A stretch of DNA of 33,739 nt from Vicinamibacteria bacterium (GCA_022820675.1 JAJEFC010000027.1:1-33739); one strand, 5' to 3'. Positions 15,255 through 23,479 are shown, counted from the stretch's first letter. The notes: a model not told the origin generated them from the sequence alone. A program made the numbers and translations.

Positions 15255-16217
15255 CTACGGCTCCGCCCGTTCGCGGTCCCGCGCGCGCGCCGAGACGAGC
15301 AGGTTCTCCATGCCGTAGTTGCCCTCGTGGCAGGCGTACTCGTAGAGCGGGCTGTCGGACCGCTGCATGACCACCCGCACCGACCACGGCTGTGCGAACG
15401 ACGCGGCGTCGTCGACGGTGTACTCGTAGGCGAGGCGGTCGGCGTCGATCCGCGTGAACCGCTCGGTCAGCACCATGTCGGGGCCCGACCCGCGGAAGCT
15501 GGTCTTGTCGGTGAAGTTCCGGGTCTCGACGACGAGGGTGTCGCCCTCCCAGCGGCCGCGCGAGTCGCCCTTCCACTGCCGCACGTGGCCGGGCAGGTGC
15601 GGCGAGCCGTCGAGGGGGACGACACGGGCGTCGTGCACCATCTCGTTGAGGATCACGACGACGTCGTCGGTCTGGAAGAGCTGCATGTTGTTGTTGTAGG
15701 CGCTGGGGTTCATGGGCGGGCCCGAGTTGAACCCCATGATGCAGCGCTCGAACGCCCCGCGGTCCTCGGGCCCGAACGCGTCGCGCCCGAGCAGCATCTG
15801 CCGCCGCTCGCCGCGGGCTCGCGCCTCGTCGCTGCGCGCGGGGATCCTGCCGTCGGGCGGGTCGATCACCAGCGAGGTCCGGCGCTCCTCGCCGAGGGAG
15901 GTGCCGCGGTCGTACCAGAAGTTGTTGTAGCCGCCCGACACCGGCAGCCGGCCGTTCTCGTCGCGCCAGAGGTCGACGTTCTGCGCGTCCACCCGTTCCT
16001 GCGCGAACGCCGCCGCCTCCTCCGCGGTCAGCGTGGCGCGCCCCTCGAAGTCGTCGGGGCGCTCGAAGGGAACGGCGCTGCGGAAGTCCCAGACCCCTTG
16101 CAGGTCCCGGCCGGTCGAATCCCCCTCTGCCGTCTGACCGGCCGCCGCGGCCGTCGCCAGCAGCAGGCCGCAGACTCCGGTTCCGATCCACCGCGCCATC
16201 TCGTATCGCGTCGTCAT
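15255..16217 (-). CDS. Secreted protein of the 'LQGVWD' family, function unknown (paralogue 2)
   Basis: A 320-residue exported protein with a signal peptide ('MARWIGTGVCGLLLATAAAA'-like, residues 7-26) and the same ordered motifs as 4500-5438: 'RDLQGVWDFRSAVPFERP', 'TSLVIDPPDGRIPA', 'YNNNMQLFQTDDVVVILNEM', 'RVVPLDGSPH', 'GDSRGRWEGDTLVVETRNFT' and 'YEYACHEGNYGMEN'. Start at 16217 is supported by AAGGAGG about 7 bases upstream. The C-terminus after GMEN is Arg/Glu-rich. The gene ends about 50 bases from the spondin-type gene's start and in the same direction, so they may share a transcript. Role unknown; paralogy with the first copy is clear. Confidence 0.82.
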   Translation of the reverse strand: MTTRYEMARWIGTGVCGLLLATAAAAGQTAEGDSTGRDLQGVWDFRSAVPFERPDDFEGRATLTAEEAAAFAQERVDAQNVDLWRDENGRLPVSGGYNNFWYDRGTSLGEERRTSLVIDPPDGRIPARSDEARARGERRQMLLGRDAFGPEDRGAFERCIMGFNSGPPMNPSAYNNNMQLFQTDDVVVILNEMVHDARVVPLDGSPHLPGHVRQWKGDSRGRWEGDTLVVETRNFTDKTSFRGSGPDMVLTERFTRIDADRLAYEYTVDDAASFAQPWSVRVVMQRSDSPLYEYACHEGNYGMENLLVSARARDRERAEP

Positions 16218-16484
16218 GCCTGTCCTCCTTGCGCCCGCCGACTCCGGCCGGCGCCCGTTATCCCCTGCCTGCTTTCGTCGGCCGCGCCGACGGTCGCGCT
16301 CGAATCCAGACGCCCTCGCCCGCAGATCACGGCCGCGACGACTCCCCGCCCGGTCCACCGGCGTGCCCCGCGGCGGGAGCCGAGCGCTCTTCCGACTCGT
16401 GGCCCGGGGGACCGTCGCCCGCGGCTCGCCGCCGCCCTCCGACGCCGCCCAACCCGCCGGGCTCCGTCGCCCGGGCGCGGACTC

Positions 16485-17255
16485 CTACTCCTCGTACCGG
16501 TTCCGCAGCGTGCCTATCCCGTCGATGGTCACCTCCACGGTGCTGCCCGGCTTCATCGAGCCGACCCCCACCGACGTCCCGCAGCAGATGACGTCGCCGG
16601 GGTGCAGCGTCATGTCCTGCGAGATCGCGCTCACTATCCGAGCCGGGGGGAAGAAGAGGTCGGTGACCGGGTAGCTCTGCCGCTCCTGACCGTTGAGCAC
16701 GGTGCGGATCGACAGCGACAGGGGGTCGAGGCCGGTCGCCACCGCGGGGCCGAAGACGCCGAAGGTGTCGAAGCTCTTGGCCCGGGTCCACTGCGGGAAC
16801 GACGGGTCCTTCCCGAGGATGCCGACCGCGGTGACGTCGTTCACGCACGTGTAGCCGAAGATGCAGGCGGCGGCCCCCGCCGCGTCGACGCCGCGGCACT
16901 CCCGGCCGACGACGATGCCCAGCTCGCCCTCGAACACGACCTTGCCGTCGTAGGTGCGCGGCTTGCGAATCGTGCCCCCGGGGCCGAGATACGAGCCGTT
17001 GGCCTTGATGAAGTAGAGGGGCTCCGCCGGCTCGCTCTGACCCGTCTTCTCGGCCATCGCCCGCGAGTTGTTCCACAGCGCCACCATCTTGCCGGCCGGC
17101 GCCGGGGGCAGCAGCGCCACCTCGTCGAGAGGCAGGGTCGCGCCGGACGCGGCCGGCTCGCCGAACATGTCGCCGGTGTGCACGGCGACGGTATCGCCGG
17201 ACAACGTGCCGAAGCCGGTCGTTCCGGCGTGCTCGAATCGAATCCACTGCGCCAT
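16485..17255 (-). CDS. Fumarylacetoacetate hydrolase-family protein
   Basis: A 256-residue protein of the FAH family, which cleaves or isomerises beta-diketo acids, often 2-hydroxyhepta-2,4-diene-dioate-type intermediates of aromatic degradation. The metal site is visible: 'VVFEGELGIVVGRE' gives Glu109 and Glu111, and 'YTCVNDVTAVG' gives Asp140. Other marks are 'YFIKANGSYLGPGG', 'AKSFDTFGVFGPAVAT', and the C-terminal 'LHPGDVICCGTSVGVGSMKP' with the typical end 'VEVTIDGIGTLRNRY'. Length matches the short FAH class. Start at 17255 is chosen because it opens at 'MAQWIRFE' with GGGAG close upstream; longer ORF N-terminus is low-complexity. Exact substrate not determinable from sequence. Confidence 0.87.
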   Translation of the reverse strand: MAQWIRFEHAGTTGFGTLSGDTVAVHTGDMFGEPAASGATLPLDEVALLPPAPAGKMVALWNNSRAMAEKTGQSEPAEPLYFIKANGSYLGPGGTIRKPRTYDGKVVFEGELGIVVGRECRGVDAAGAAACIFGYTCVNDVTAVGILGKDPSFPQWTRAKSFDTFGVFGPAVATGLDPLSLSIRTVLNGQERQSYPVTDLFFPPARIVSAISQDMTLHPGDVICCGTSVGVGSMKPGSTVEVTIDGIGTLRNRYEE

Positions 17256-17502
17256 GCCGTCTCCCTGGTGGCCTCCCATGCGCCCACGGGGCGTCCCGTC
17301 ATCCGCGCCGAGCCCGGACGTCGGGTCCGGTCCCCGCCCGAGAACCCTCTCGCATTGTACCGCGCGGAGGCAACGGCCCGACCCGCGCGCGACAGGCCGC
17401 CGAGCCATGGCGGACCGCCCCGGAGCCAGGCTCGCCGGCCTCCGAGCCACGCCCCCCCCGCGCGATGGGCGGACTTGTCGCAGGACGGTCGACCAGCCGG
17501 AC
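17256..17502. other. Intergenic stretch with no recognised feature
   Basis: High-GC sequence between the FAH-family gene and the duplicated aminotransferase tail. I see no convincing ORF, hairpin or promoter here; the possible coding reading on the minus strand is a low-complexity Arg/Pro-rich shadow. Confidence 0.5.
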
Positions 17503-17722
17503 GCCGCCAGGACCGGCCGCCCTTCCCAGCCGCTCCAGCGCGACCTCGATGTCGTCGAAAAGCAGCCGCGAACGAGAACCGCAGGAGGCGGCGGCTCGCC
17601 CCCGCGCGGAAGGCCCCCCGGCCATCTCTACCCGGGTGCCGCCAGGGCCGGCAGCCCCTCCCCCAGCCGCTCCAGCGCGACCGTGATGTCGTCGAACGCG
17701 GCCGCGAACGAGAACCGCAGGA
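17503..17722. repeat. Diverged duplication of the aminotransferase 3' end
   Basis: 17503-17586 resembles 17638-17722, the end of the minus-strand aminotransferase gene, over about 84 bases with clear substitutions. Both contain CCAGCCGCTCCAGCGCGACC followed by (C/G)T(C/G)ATGTCGTCGAA and GCGAACGAGAACCGCAGGA. The left copy lies past the gene's stop and would read 'FDDIEVALERLGRAAGPGG' against 'FDDITVALERLGEGLPALA' in the gene. It is older than the deaminase tail duplication but has the same layout. Confidence 0.85.
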
Positions 17723-18785
17723 AGCCCTCGGCGATCTCGCCGAAGTCGCGGCCGGGCCCCAGCGCCACCTGCGTCCGCTCCAGAATCTCGAAGGCCAGCC
17801 GCAGCGAGTCGCGCCCCAGGTGCCGGGCGTCGGCGAGCACGTAGAACGCGCCGGTGGGGGTGACGGGGACGGCGAGGCCGAGGCGGCGCACGCCGTCGAC
17901 GAGCACCCGGCGGCGCCGGTCGTACTCGGCGACCATCATCCGCCGGTGCGGCTCGCCCTTCTCGAGCGCGGTCAGCCCCGCCGTCTGCACGAAGTGCGAC
18001 GCGGAGATGAACAGGTTCTGTTGCAGCGACACCAGGTGCCGCATCGCCGATTCGGGCGCGATGACGTAGCCGAGGCGGAAGCCGGTCATGGCGTACCGCT
18101 TCGAGAAGCCGTCGAAGACGAAGCAGCGGTCGGTCATCCCGAGCGGCGACGCGGCGACGGCGCCGTCGTAGAGCAGCCCGTCGTAGACCTCGTCGGACAG
18201 GATGGGCACCCCCAGCCCGGCCAGCCCGCGCACCACCTCGGGGGGCTGCACGGCCCCGGTGGGGTTGGCCGGCGAGGCCAGCAGGATGCCCCGCGTGCGC
18301 GGGGTGATGGCCGCCCGCACGCGGTCGACGTCGATGACGTAGCCGTCGTCCGGCGAGGTCGGCACGAGGACCGGCCGGCCGCCGCACGTCGCCACCATGT
18401 TGGGGTAGCACGGGTAGTGCGGCGTGGGCAGGATGAGCTCGTCGCCGGGGTCGAGGAGCAGGCTGGCGACCATGAGGAGGGCGGGCGACGTGCCGCTGGT
18501 CACCACGATCCGGTCCGGGCTGACCGCGGTCCCGCGCCGCCGCTCGCAGTCGGCCGCGATCGCCTCGCGCAGCCGGTGGAGCCCGCGGCTGTCGGTGTAG
18601 TGGGTGTCGCCGGCGGCGACGGCGGCGGCGACCGCCCCGGCCACCTCGGGCGGCGGGGGGAACCCCGGCTCCCCGACCCCCAGCTGCCGCACGTCGAGGC
18701 CGGCGCGGGCCATCTCCATGCCGCGCTCCATCACCTCCATCGCGAGGAACGGCGCGATGGACTCCATGCGGGCCGAGTAGGTCAT
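17628..18785 (-). CDS. Pyridoxal-phosphate-dependent class I aminotransferase
   Basis: A 385-residue fold-type I aminotransferase of the aspartate/alanine/aromatic class. 'LGVGEPGFPPPPEVAGAV' and 'GDTHYTDSRGLHRLREAIA' form the N-terminal part; 'VVTSGTSPALLM' binds PLP phosphate; 'ASPANPTGAV' gives Asn174, 'ILSDEVYDGLLYDG' gives Asp198 and Tyr201, and 'VFDGFSKRYAMTGFRLGYV' gives the Schiff-base Lys229. 'GFLRFSFAA' contains the C-terminal substrate-carboxylate Arg. The length is usual. Start at 18785 (MTYSARMESI) is followed soon by a second Met; both fit. Just upstream is an inverted-repeat element, and the 3' end is duplicated. Amino donor cannot be told from sequence. Confidence 0.9.
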   Translation of the reverse strand: MTYSARMESIAPFLAMEVMERGMEMARAGLDVRQLGVGEPGFPPPPEVAGAVAAAVAAGDTHYTDSRGLHRLREAIAADCERRRGTAVSPDRIVVTSGTSPALLMVASLLLDPGDELILPTPHYPCYPNMVATCGGRPVLVPTSPDDGYVIDVDRVRAAITPRTRGILLASPANPTGAVQPPEVVRGLAGLGVPILSDEVYDGLLYDGAVAASPLGMTDRCFVFDGFSKRYAMTGFRLGYVIAPESAMRHLVSLQQNLFISASHFVQTAGLTALEKGEPHRRMMVAEYDRRRRVLVDGVRRLGLAVPVTPTGAFYVLADARHLGRDSLRLAFEILERTQVALGPGRDFGEIAEGFLRFSFAAAFDDITVALERLGEGLPALAAPG

Positions 18786-18808
18786 GGGCGCTCACCTTCC
18801 GGACGACC

Positions 18809-18916
18809 AGTGGTGCGTCACGTCCCAATCTTCGGAAACGGACATGGGTTCGAAGCGCGCAATCGTTGACGAATCACGGCACCCATGCCCGAACATTCGG
18901 TCGTGACGCAGCACCA
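18809..18916. repeat. Inverted-repeat element, copy 1
   Basis: About 108 bp with imperfect terminal inverted repeats: AGTGGTGCGTCACG...TTCGG on the left and, reverse-complemented on the right, GTGCTGCGTCACGACCGAA. The core GCAATCGTTGACGAATCA is shared exactly with a second copy at 25971-26076. It lies 24 bases upstream of the aminotransferase start, between it and the rRNA methyltransferase gene. Confidence 0.8.
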
Positions 18917-19143
18917 GTTTCCCGAGCCGTGGTTCGCGGAACGACTTTCAGCGGCATTTCTCCTGTGTCTACAGACACTTGCCGCGATTCAGAGATCTCA
19001 CGACTTCCCGGCCGGGACACTGGACGGCTAGCTCACGGGCTCTTGGCGCCGAACGACCTCCGCGCCGGCGTCAGCCCCTGCGTGACATCCCCGGTTCGCG
19101 AACGTGCGGGTCCGGCGCCGCGGGGAACGGCTATCCTGAACCG

Positions 19144-19956
19144 ATGCCGATCGAACCCGTCGACGATCCCCGCGATCCACGGCTCCGGGACTTCCACGCC
19201 GTGCCCGACCCCGTCCTGCTCCGCCGGCGCGGCCTGTTCGTGGCCGAGAGCCGGTTCGTGGTGCGCGAGCTGCTGGCCCATCCCCGCCTCGCCACCCAGG
19301 CGCTGCTGGCGACGCCGGCCGCCCTCGACAGCCTCGGGGACCTGCTCGGCGCCCGCACCCTCGACACCCTGCCAGTGTACGTGGCCCCACCCCCCGTGTT
19401 GAAGCAGGTCACCGGATTCCGCGTCCACCGGGGGTGTCTGGCCATCGGCGAGCGACCGCCGGCGGCGACCGACGCCGACCTCCCGGCCCTCGCCACCGCC
19501 CGCCTCGTGGTGGTGCTGGAGCAGGTCGGGAACCCCGACAACCTCGGCAGCATCTTCCGGAACGCCGCCGCCTTCGGCGCCCCGTGCGTCCTCCTCAGCC
19601 CGGGCTGCTGCGACCCGCTGTACCGCAAGGCGATCCGGACGTCGATCGGCGCCACTCTCCGGATTCCCTACGGCGAGATGGCCGACTGGCCCGGCGGCCT
19701 CGACCGCCTGCGGGCGCACGGCTACACGACGGTGGCCCTCGCCCCGGACCGGGACGCGGACGACCTGCGGGCGCTCGCAGCCGCGCCGGCGGGCCGGTTG
19801 GCCCTGGTGTTCGGCACCGAGGGCGCGGGACTGAGCGACGAGGCGGTGGCCCGCATCGACCGGCGCGTCCGCATTCCCATCGCCGACGGCATCGACTCGC
19901 TCAACGTCGCCACCGCGGCCGGGATCGCCCTGTACGCCCTGTCGAAGGGGCCCTGA
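19144..19956 (+). CDS. SpoU/TrmH-family RNA 2'-O-methyltransferase
   Basis: A 270-residue SPOUT methyltransferase that uses SAM to methylate ribose of tRNA or rRNA. All three family motifs are present in order: motif 1 'QVGNPDNLGSIFRNAAAFG' (near residue 128), motif 2 'ALVFGTEGAGLSDEA' (near 223) and motif 3 'IPIADGIDSLNVATAAGIAL' (near 245), which form the deep trefoil knot and SAM pocket. The N-terminal region 'DPRLRDFHAVPDPVLLRR' to 'LFVAESRFVVRELL' is the substrate-binding domain of the longer subgroup. Start at 19144 (MPIEPVDDPRDPRL) is preferred over upstream in-frame ATG, which lacks conserved sequence. Faces the aminotransferase across a shared upstream region. Target nucleotide unknown. 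Confidence 0.9.
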   Translation: MPIEPVDDPRDPRLRDFHAVPDPVLLRRRGLFVAESRFVVRELLAHPRLATQALLATPAALDSLGDLLGARTLDTLPVYVAPPPVLKQVTGFRVHRGCLAIGERPPAATDADLPALATARLVVVLEQVGNPDNLGSIFRNAAAFGAPCVLLSPGCCDPLYRKAIRTSIGATLRIPYGEMADWPGGLDRLRAHGYTTVALAPDRDADDLRALAAAPAGRLALVFGTEGAGLSDEAVARIDRRVRIPIADGIDSLNVATAAGIALYALSKGP

Positions 19957-20395
19957 ATCGACGCCGCGCGTCGCGCCGAGACCGACGAAGCGGCGTACCG
20001 CCAACAGCACCGTCGTCGGCACCCGGTGTTCGGCGCCGGGCGTTGCACCGAGGCCGACGAACGGCGTACCAGCAACAGGACCGTCGTCGGCACCGGTGTT
20101 CGGTGCCGCGCGTTGCGCGCCATCCACAGAGCGGGAGAAGCAGCGGGGCGCACACGACAGGCCATCGCGAGGCCCCCCGGATATCCGACTCGTTCCGCGC
20201 ATCCACGGCGACAGCACGGAAGAAGCAGCGGGGCGCAGACGACAAGCCATCGCGAGGCGGCCTCCCGGACAGCCGACCCGTTCCGCGCATCCACGGCGGG
20301 CGGCGATTCGGAAGCAGCGAAGGCCCGGGCGCGATGCGCTACGATACAGCGTTCCCTCCCGACTCCCTCACGCATGGCGACCCGGTGACAGACAG
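19957..20395. repeat. Intergenic tandem repeats, two types
   Basis: Between the methyltransferase and TVP38-type genes. Type A: 19969-20040 and 20041-20110, about 71 bp units (GCGTACC(G/A)(C/G)CAACAG, CCGTCGTCGGCACC, GGTGTTCGG), with a third start at 20111. Type B: 20121-20199 and 20200-20287, about 79-88 bp units (GAAGCAGCGGGGCGCA, CCATCGCGAGG, CGTTCCGCG), with a partial third to about 20320. Units differ by substitutions and small indels. No convincing gene lies inside; ORFs through it are low-complexity Arg-rich shadows. Confidence 0.8.
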
Positions 20396-21106
20396 GTGCG
20401 AATCGGCTGGCGCATCGGCGTAGTCGGACTGCTCGCGGGGCTCGCCGCCGCCATCTTCCTGTCGGGCTCGGCGGGGGTCGAGGAAGCGGTGTCGAACCTC
20501 CGCGGATGGGCGGACGCCCGGGGGACGGGCGGGATGGTCGGGTTCGGCGCCGCCTACGTGGTGCTGGCCCTGTTGTTCGTGCCGGGGGCGGTGCTGACGA
20601 TGGCTGCGGGGGCGGTGTACGGCGTCGGCTGGGGCCTGGTGGTCGTGGCCGTCGCCACCACCGTGGCCGACGCCGCCGCTTTCCTGCTGGGGCGCCACGT
20701 CGCGCGCGACGCGGCCCTGCGGCTCATGCGCCGCTACCCCCGCTTCCGCGTCGTCGATCGCGCCATCAGCCACGGCGGCTGGCGCATCGTGGCCCTCGTC
20801 CGCCTCAACCCCACCCTGCCCTACAGCGCCAGCAACTACCTGTTCGGGGTCACCGGGGTGCCCTTCCCGACGTTCCTCGCGTCGAGCGCCGTCTTCACCC
20901 TGCCGGGGGCGTGGGCCTATCTCTACGCCGGCTTCGTGGGGGTCGAGACCCTCGGCGGCGAAGCGCGCACCACTCTCGAGTGGGCCGCGCTCCTGTCCGG
21001 CCTCGCGGTCACGGTGGCCGCCGTCGCCTACGTCACCGTCCTTGCCCGACGCGCGCTCGACGAGATGAACGGCCGGGAGCCGGACCCCGGGGGGTCGGCG
21101 CCGTAG
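20396..21106 (+). CDS. TVP38/TMEM64-family membrane protein (VTT domain)
   Basis: A 236-residue membrane protein of the TVP38/TMEM64 family (VTT domain, distant DedA relatives). Hydrophobic segments near residues 5-24, 48-66, 71-97, 150-190 and 205-225 are visible. Family marks: 'YVVLALLFVPGAVLTMAAGA' and 'VYGVGWGLVVVAVATTVADA', then 'VRLNPTLPYSASNYLFGVTG' and 'FPTFLASSAVFTLPGAWAYL', the conserved re-entrant and Gly-Pro motifs. Related proteins are thought to move lipids or act in membrane homeostasis. GTG at 20396 is the only start close to the first membrane segment; upstream frame is repeat-derived. The stop TAG lies inside the dispersed element copy 4. Confidence 0.83.
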   Translation: MRIGWRIGVVGLLAGLAAAIFLSGSAGVEEAVSNLRGWADARGTGGMVGFGAAYVVLALLFVPGAVLTMAAGAVYGVGWGLVVVAVATTVADAAAFLLGRHVARDAALRLMRRYPRFRVVDRAISHGGWRIVALVRLNPTLPYSASNYLFGVTGVPFPTFLASSAVFTLPGAWAYLYAGFVGVETLGGEARTTLEWAALLSGLAVTVAAVAYVTVLARRALDEMNGREPDPGGSAP

Positions 21107-21127
21107 AACGGCGGGGACTCCTGGACA
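21098..21127 (+). repeat. Dispersed 3'-flanking element, copy 4 (partial)
   Basis: Starts GCGCCGTAGAACGGCGGGGA and continues CTCCTGG, matching copies 2 and 3 in their first 30 bases; the hairpin half is absent. The TAG of its first nine bases is the stop codon of the TVP38-type gene, so the element overlaps the coding region. Confidence 0.65.
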
Positions 21128-21144
21128 GCGGCGGCGTTCCGCGG

Positions 21145-22200
21145 CTACTCCTGCACGCTGATGACGGTGTTGCCGCGGCCCCGGTTGTGCTCGAAGAGCT
21201 CGAACCCCTCGATGAACCGTTCCAACGGAAAGAGCCGGTCGACCCGCGGCTTGATCGCGCCGCTCGCGAGGAAGTCGAGGATCTCGGCGACGTTCCGCTG
21301 GTGCCCGTCCTGATGATTGGCCGCCCAGGCACCCCACATGCTGCCCATGAGCACGGCCTGCTTGATGAGGATCAGGCCCGGCCGGATCGGCCGCTGCCCG
21401 GCCGTGAAGCCCACCAAGCAGATCCGGCCCAGGGGCCGGACGACCGACAGCAGCGCCGCCTCGAACAGGTCGCCCTGCACCATGTCGAGCACGACGTCCA
21501 CCCCGTCGGGGTGGCCGAGCTCGGCCGACGCCGCGCGGACCTCGTCCTTGAAGCGCCGGTGGCCGTCGCGGTCCGTGCCGTAGCAAAGCACGCGGTCGGC
21601 CCCCGCCGCGGCCGGAAGATCCCGCTTCTCGGGGATGCTGACGCCGGCGATGACCCGGGCCCCCATCGCCTTCGCCAGCTCCACCGCGGCCATGCCGACG
21701 CCGCCCGACGCCCCGTCGACCAGCACCAGGCTGTCCGCGGTCGTCTCGCCGAGGACCTTCAACGAGTAGTAGGCGGGAAAGAAGTTGCGGCCGAGATTGG
21801 CGCAGGCGGCCAGGTCCACCCCCGCCGGCACGCGCCAGACCGAGGCCGCGGGCACCTTCACGACCTCGGCGAGGCCGCCGATGCTCATCTGCGCGACGAC
21901 CCGGTCGCCCGGCTGCACGCGGTCGGCGTCGGCCTCTATGACGGTCCCCGACACGTCCATCCCCGGCACGTAGGGCAGGCCCGGCTTGTGCTGGTACAGG
22001 CCCTGCGCCTGCAACGCATCGGGGTACTGCACGCCGGCGTAGTGCGCGCGCACCAGGACGTGCCCCGGCTCGTTCACCGGCCGGGGTATCTCGTCCAGGG
22101 TCAGGACCTCGCGCAACGGGACGGGCGTGGGAACGGGCTTGCCCCGATCGTCGAGACCGGCGTAGCGGTGGCAGCGGACGGCGCGCATCACATCACTCAT
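21145..22200 (-). CDS. Zinc-free MDR quinone oxidoreductase-like NAD(P)H reductase
   Basis: A 351-residue medium-chain dehydrogenase/reductase of the NADPH:quinone oxidoreductase (zeta-crystallin-like) group. 'GHVLVRAHYAGVQYPDALQA' and 'PGMDVSGTVIEADADRVQPG' belong to the catalytic domain; no GHE zinc signature or structural Cys set is seen, so it is the zinc-free type. 'LVDGASGGVGMAAVELAKAM' is the Rossmann Gly motif for NADP(H). 'VDVVLDMVQGDLFEAALLSV' and 'VGFTAGQRP' follow. It would reduce quinones or enoyl substrates with NAD(P)H in the cytosol. The ATG at 22200 (MSDVMRAVRC) is chosen; the ORF runs further up but into the divergent promoter region. Divergent from the APH-type kinase gene. 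Confidence 0.88.
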   Translation of the reverse strand: MSDVMRAVRCHRYAGLDDRGKPVPTPVPLREVLTLDEIPRPVNEPGHVLVRAHYAGVQYPDALQAQGLYQHKPGLPYVPGMDVSGTVIEADADRVQPGDRVVAQMSIGGLAEVVKVPAASVWRVPAGVDLAACANLGRNFFPAYYSLKVLGETTADSLVLVDGASGGVGMAAVELAKAMGARVIAGVSIPEKRDLPAAAGADRVLCYGTDRDGHRRFKDEVRAASAELGHPDGVDVVLDMVQGDLFEAALLSVVRPLGRICLVGFTAGQRPIRPGLILIKQAVLMGSMWGAWAANHQDGHQRNVAEILDFLASGAIKPRVDRLFPLERFIEGFELFEHNRGRGNTVISVQE

Positions 22201-22444
22201 GCATCGAATCCCTGGCCGTGGGCGGCTCCGGCCGCCCTGGAGAACGTCGTCGAAAACCCGGCGGAACTCCTCGAAGGTGTAGCGTTGCTGGTGCTGTGCC
22301 GGCGGTCGGCGGTCGGGCCGTCTCGATGAGCGGCTCCCGGCGGCGCCGCGCGCGGCGCCGAAACCAGGCAGCTCGACGGCCGGCGACGCCGCAGACCCGC
22401 GCCGCAGCTCGCCCGAACCGCCGGGGTCGTTATCATAAGGCACC
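22201..22444. promoter_or_regulatory. Divergent intergenic region
   Basis: The 244 bases between the oxidoreductase (minus) and kinase (plus) starts must hold both promoters. I could not pick -35/-10 boxes with confidence. On the minus strand a short stretch reads 'QQRYTFEEFRRVFDDVLQ', which looks coding-like and may be a relic or chance. Confidence 0.4.
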
Positions 22445-23479
22445 GTGCCGGAACCGGACCCAGCCATCGTCGACGCCCTGCGCCGGCTGCGGCTCGTCGA
22501 CGCGGACGCGACGCCGGCCATGACCCCGCTCCCCGGCGGCGTGTCGTCCGACATCTGGCGCGTCGACCTTCCCGGCCGGCCGGTCTGCGTCAAGCGGGCC
22601 CTGGCCCGGCTCAAGGTCGACTCGGTGTGGGAGGTGCCGGTCGAGCGCAGCCGCTACGAGTGGGCGTGGATGCAGGAGGCGGCCCGCGTCGACCCGTCGT
22701 GGGTGCCGCCGCTGGTCGCGCAGGACCCCGTTTCGAGCTGCCTCGTCATGCGGTTCCTCGATCCCGCCGCCCACCCCCTGTGGAAGGCGCAGCTCCGGCG
22801 GGGCGAAGCGGACGAGGCGACGGCGCGGGAGGTCGGGATCCGGCTCGCCGCGATTCACCGGGCGACGGCCGGCCGCGCCGACCTCCGCGACCGCTTCGAC
22901 ACCGGCCGCATCTTCCACGCCATCCGTCTCGAACCCTACCTGCTCGCCACCGCCGAGCGTCATCCCGACCTGCGCCCGCGCCTCGCCGGCCTCGCCGCGG
23001 CGACGGCGGAGACGCGGCTCGCCCTGGTGCACGGCGACGTCAGTCCCAAGAACATCCTCGTCGGTCCCCGCGGCCCCGTCCTTCTCGACGCCGAGTGCGC
23101 GTGGTACGGCGACCCCGCGTTCGACCTCGCGTTCTGCCTGAACCACCTGCTGCTGAAGTGCCTCTGGACACCCCCCGCGACGCCCCTCTTCCTCGCGTCG
23201 TTCGACGCGCTGGCCGGCGCGTATCTCGGGGGCGTGGACTGGGAACGCCGCGAGCACCTGGACGCGCGTGCGGCGGCCCTCCTGCCGGGCCTGCTGCTGG
23301 CTCGGGTGGACGGCAAGTCCCCGGTCGAGTACCTGACCGCCGAGGAAGATCGGGACCACGTGCGCCGGGTGGCCCGCCGGCTGCTCCGGAAGCCGGCCGC
23401 GACCCTGGCCGCCGTGCGGAACGCCTGGGCGTCCAGCCTGACCCCGACGCCGTCGCCTCGCGCGGGTGATTCGGAATGA
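22445..23479 (+). CDS. Aminoglycoside phosphotransferase-fold small-molecule kinase
   Basis: A 344-residue APH/choline-kinase-fold protein. Lys50 in 'GRPVCVKRALARLKV' would bind ATP; 'LALVHGDVSPKNILVG' is the Brenner motif with catalytic Asp198; 'VLLDAECAWYGDPAFDLAFC' holds the metal-binding Asp215. 'GIRLAAIHRA' and 'LEPYLLATAERHP' match the helical lobe. The APH family phosphorylates small hydroxylated compounds, not only antibiotics, and nothing here shows drug resistance. The start GTG at 22445 is the first in frame next to the conserved region. It runs in the same direction as the divergent enolase 252 bases on, which hints at a shared pathway. Substrate unknown. Confidence 0.82.
   Translation: MPEPDPAIVDALRRLRLVDADATPAMTPLPGGVSSDIWRVDLPGRPVCVKRALARLKVDSVWEVPVERSRYEWAWMQEAARVDPSWVPPLVAQDPVSSCLVMRFLDPAAHPLWKAQLRRGEADEATAREVGIRLAAIHRATAGRADLRDRFDTGRIFHAIRLEPYLLATAERHPDLRPRLAGLAAATAETRLALVHGDVSPKNILVGPRGPVLLDAECAWYGDPAFDLAFCLNHLLLKCLWTPPATPLFLASFDALAGAYLGGVDWERREHLDARAAALLPGLLLARVDGKSPVEYLTAEEDRDHVRRVARRLLRKPAATLAAVRNAWASSLTPTPSPRAGDSE

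Noticed and set aside
15327..18869. 1180-codon plus-strand ORF
   Set aside because: It runs opposite three well-supported minus-strand genes and has no recognisable domain; a GC-bias artefact.
19969..20320. CRISPR array
   Set aside because: Repeats are long, diverged and back to back; no spacer pattern and no cas genes.
22201..22444. Short coding-like stretch 'QQRYTFEEFRRVFDDVLQ'
   Set aside because: It is in the same frame as the oxidoreductase but before its conserved start, with no homologous domain I can name; kept only as a note.
22445..23479. Antibiotic-resistance aminoglycoside phosphotransferase
   Set aside because: Only the general APH fold is visible; the family is broad and the context points to metabolism.
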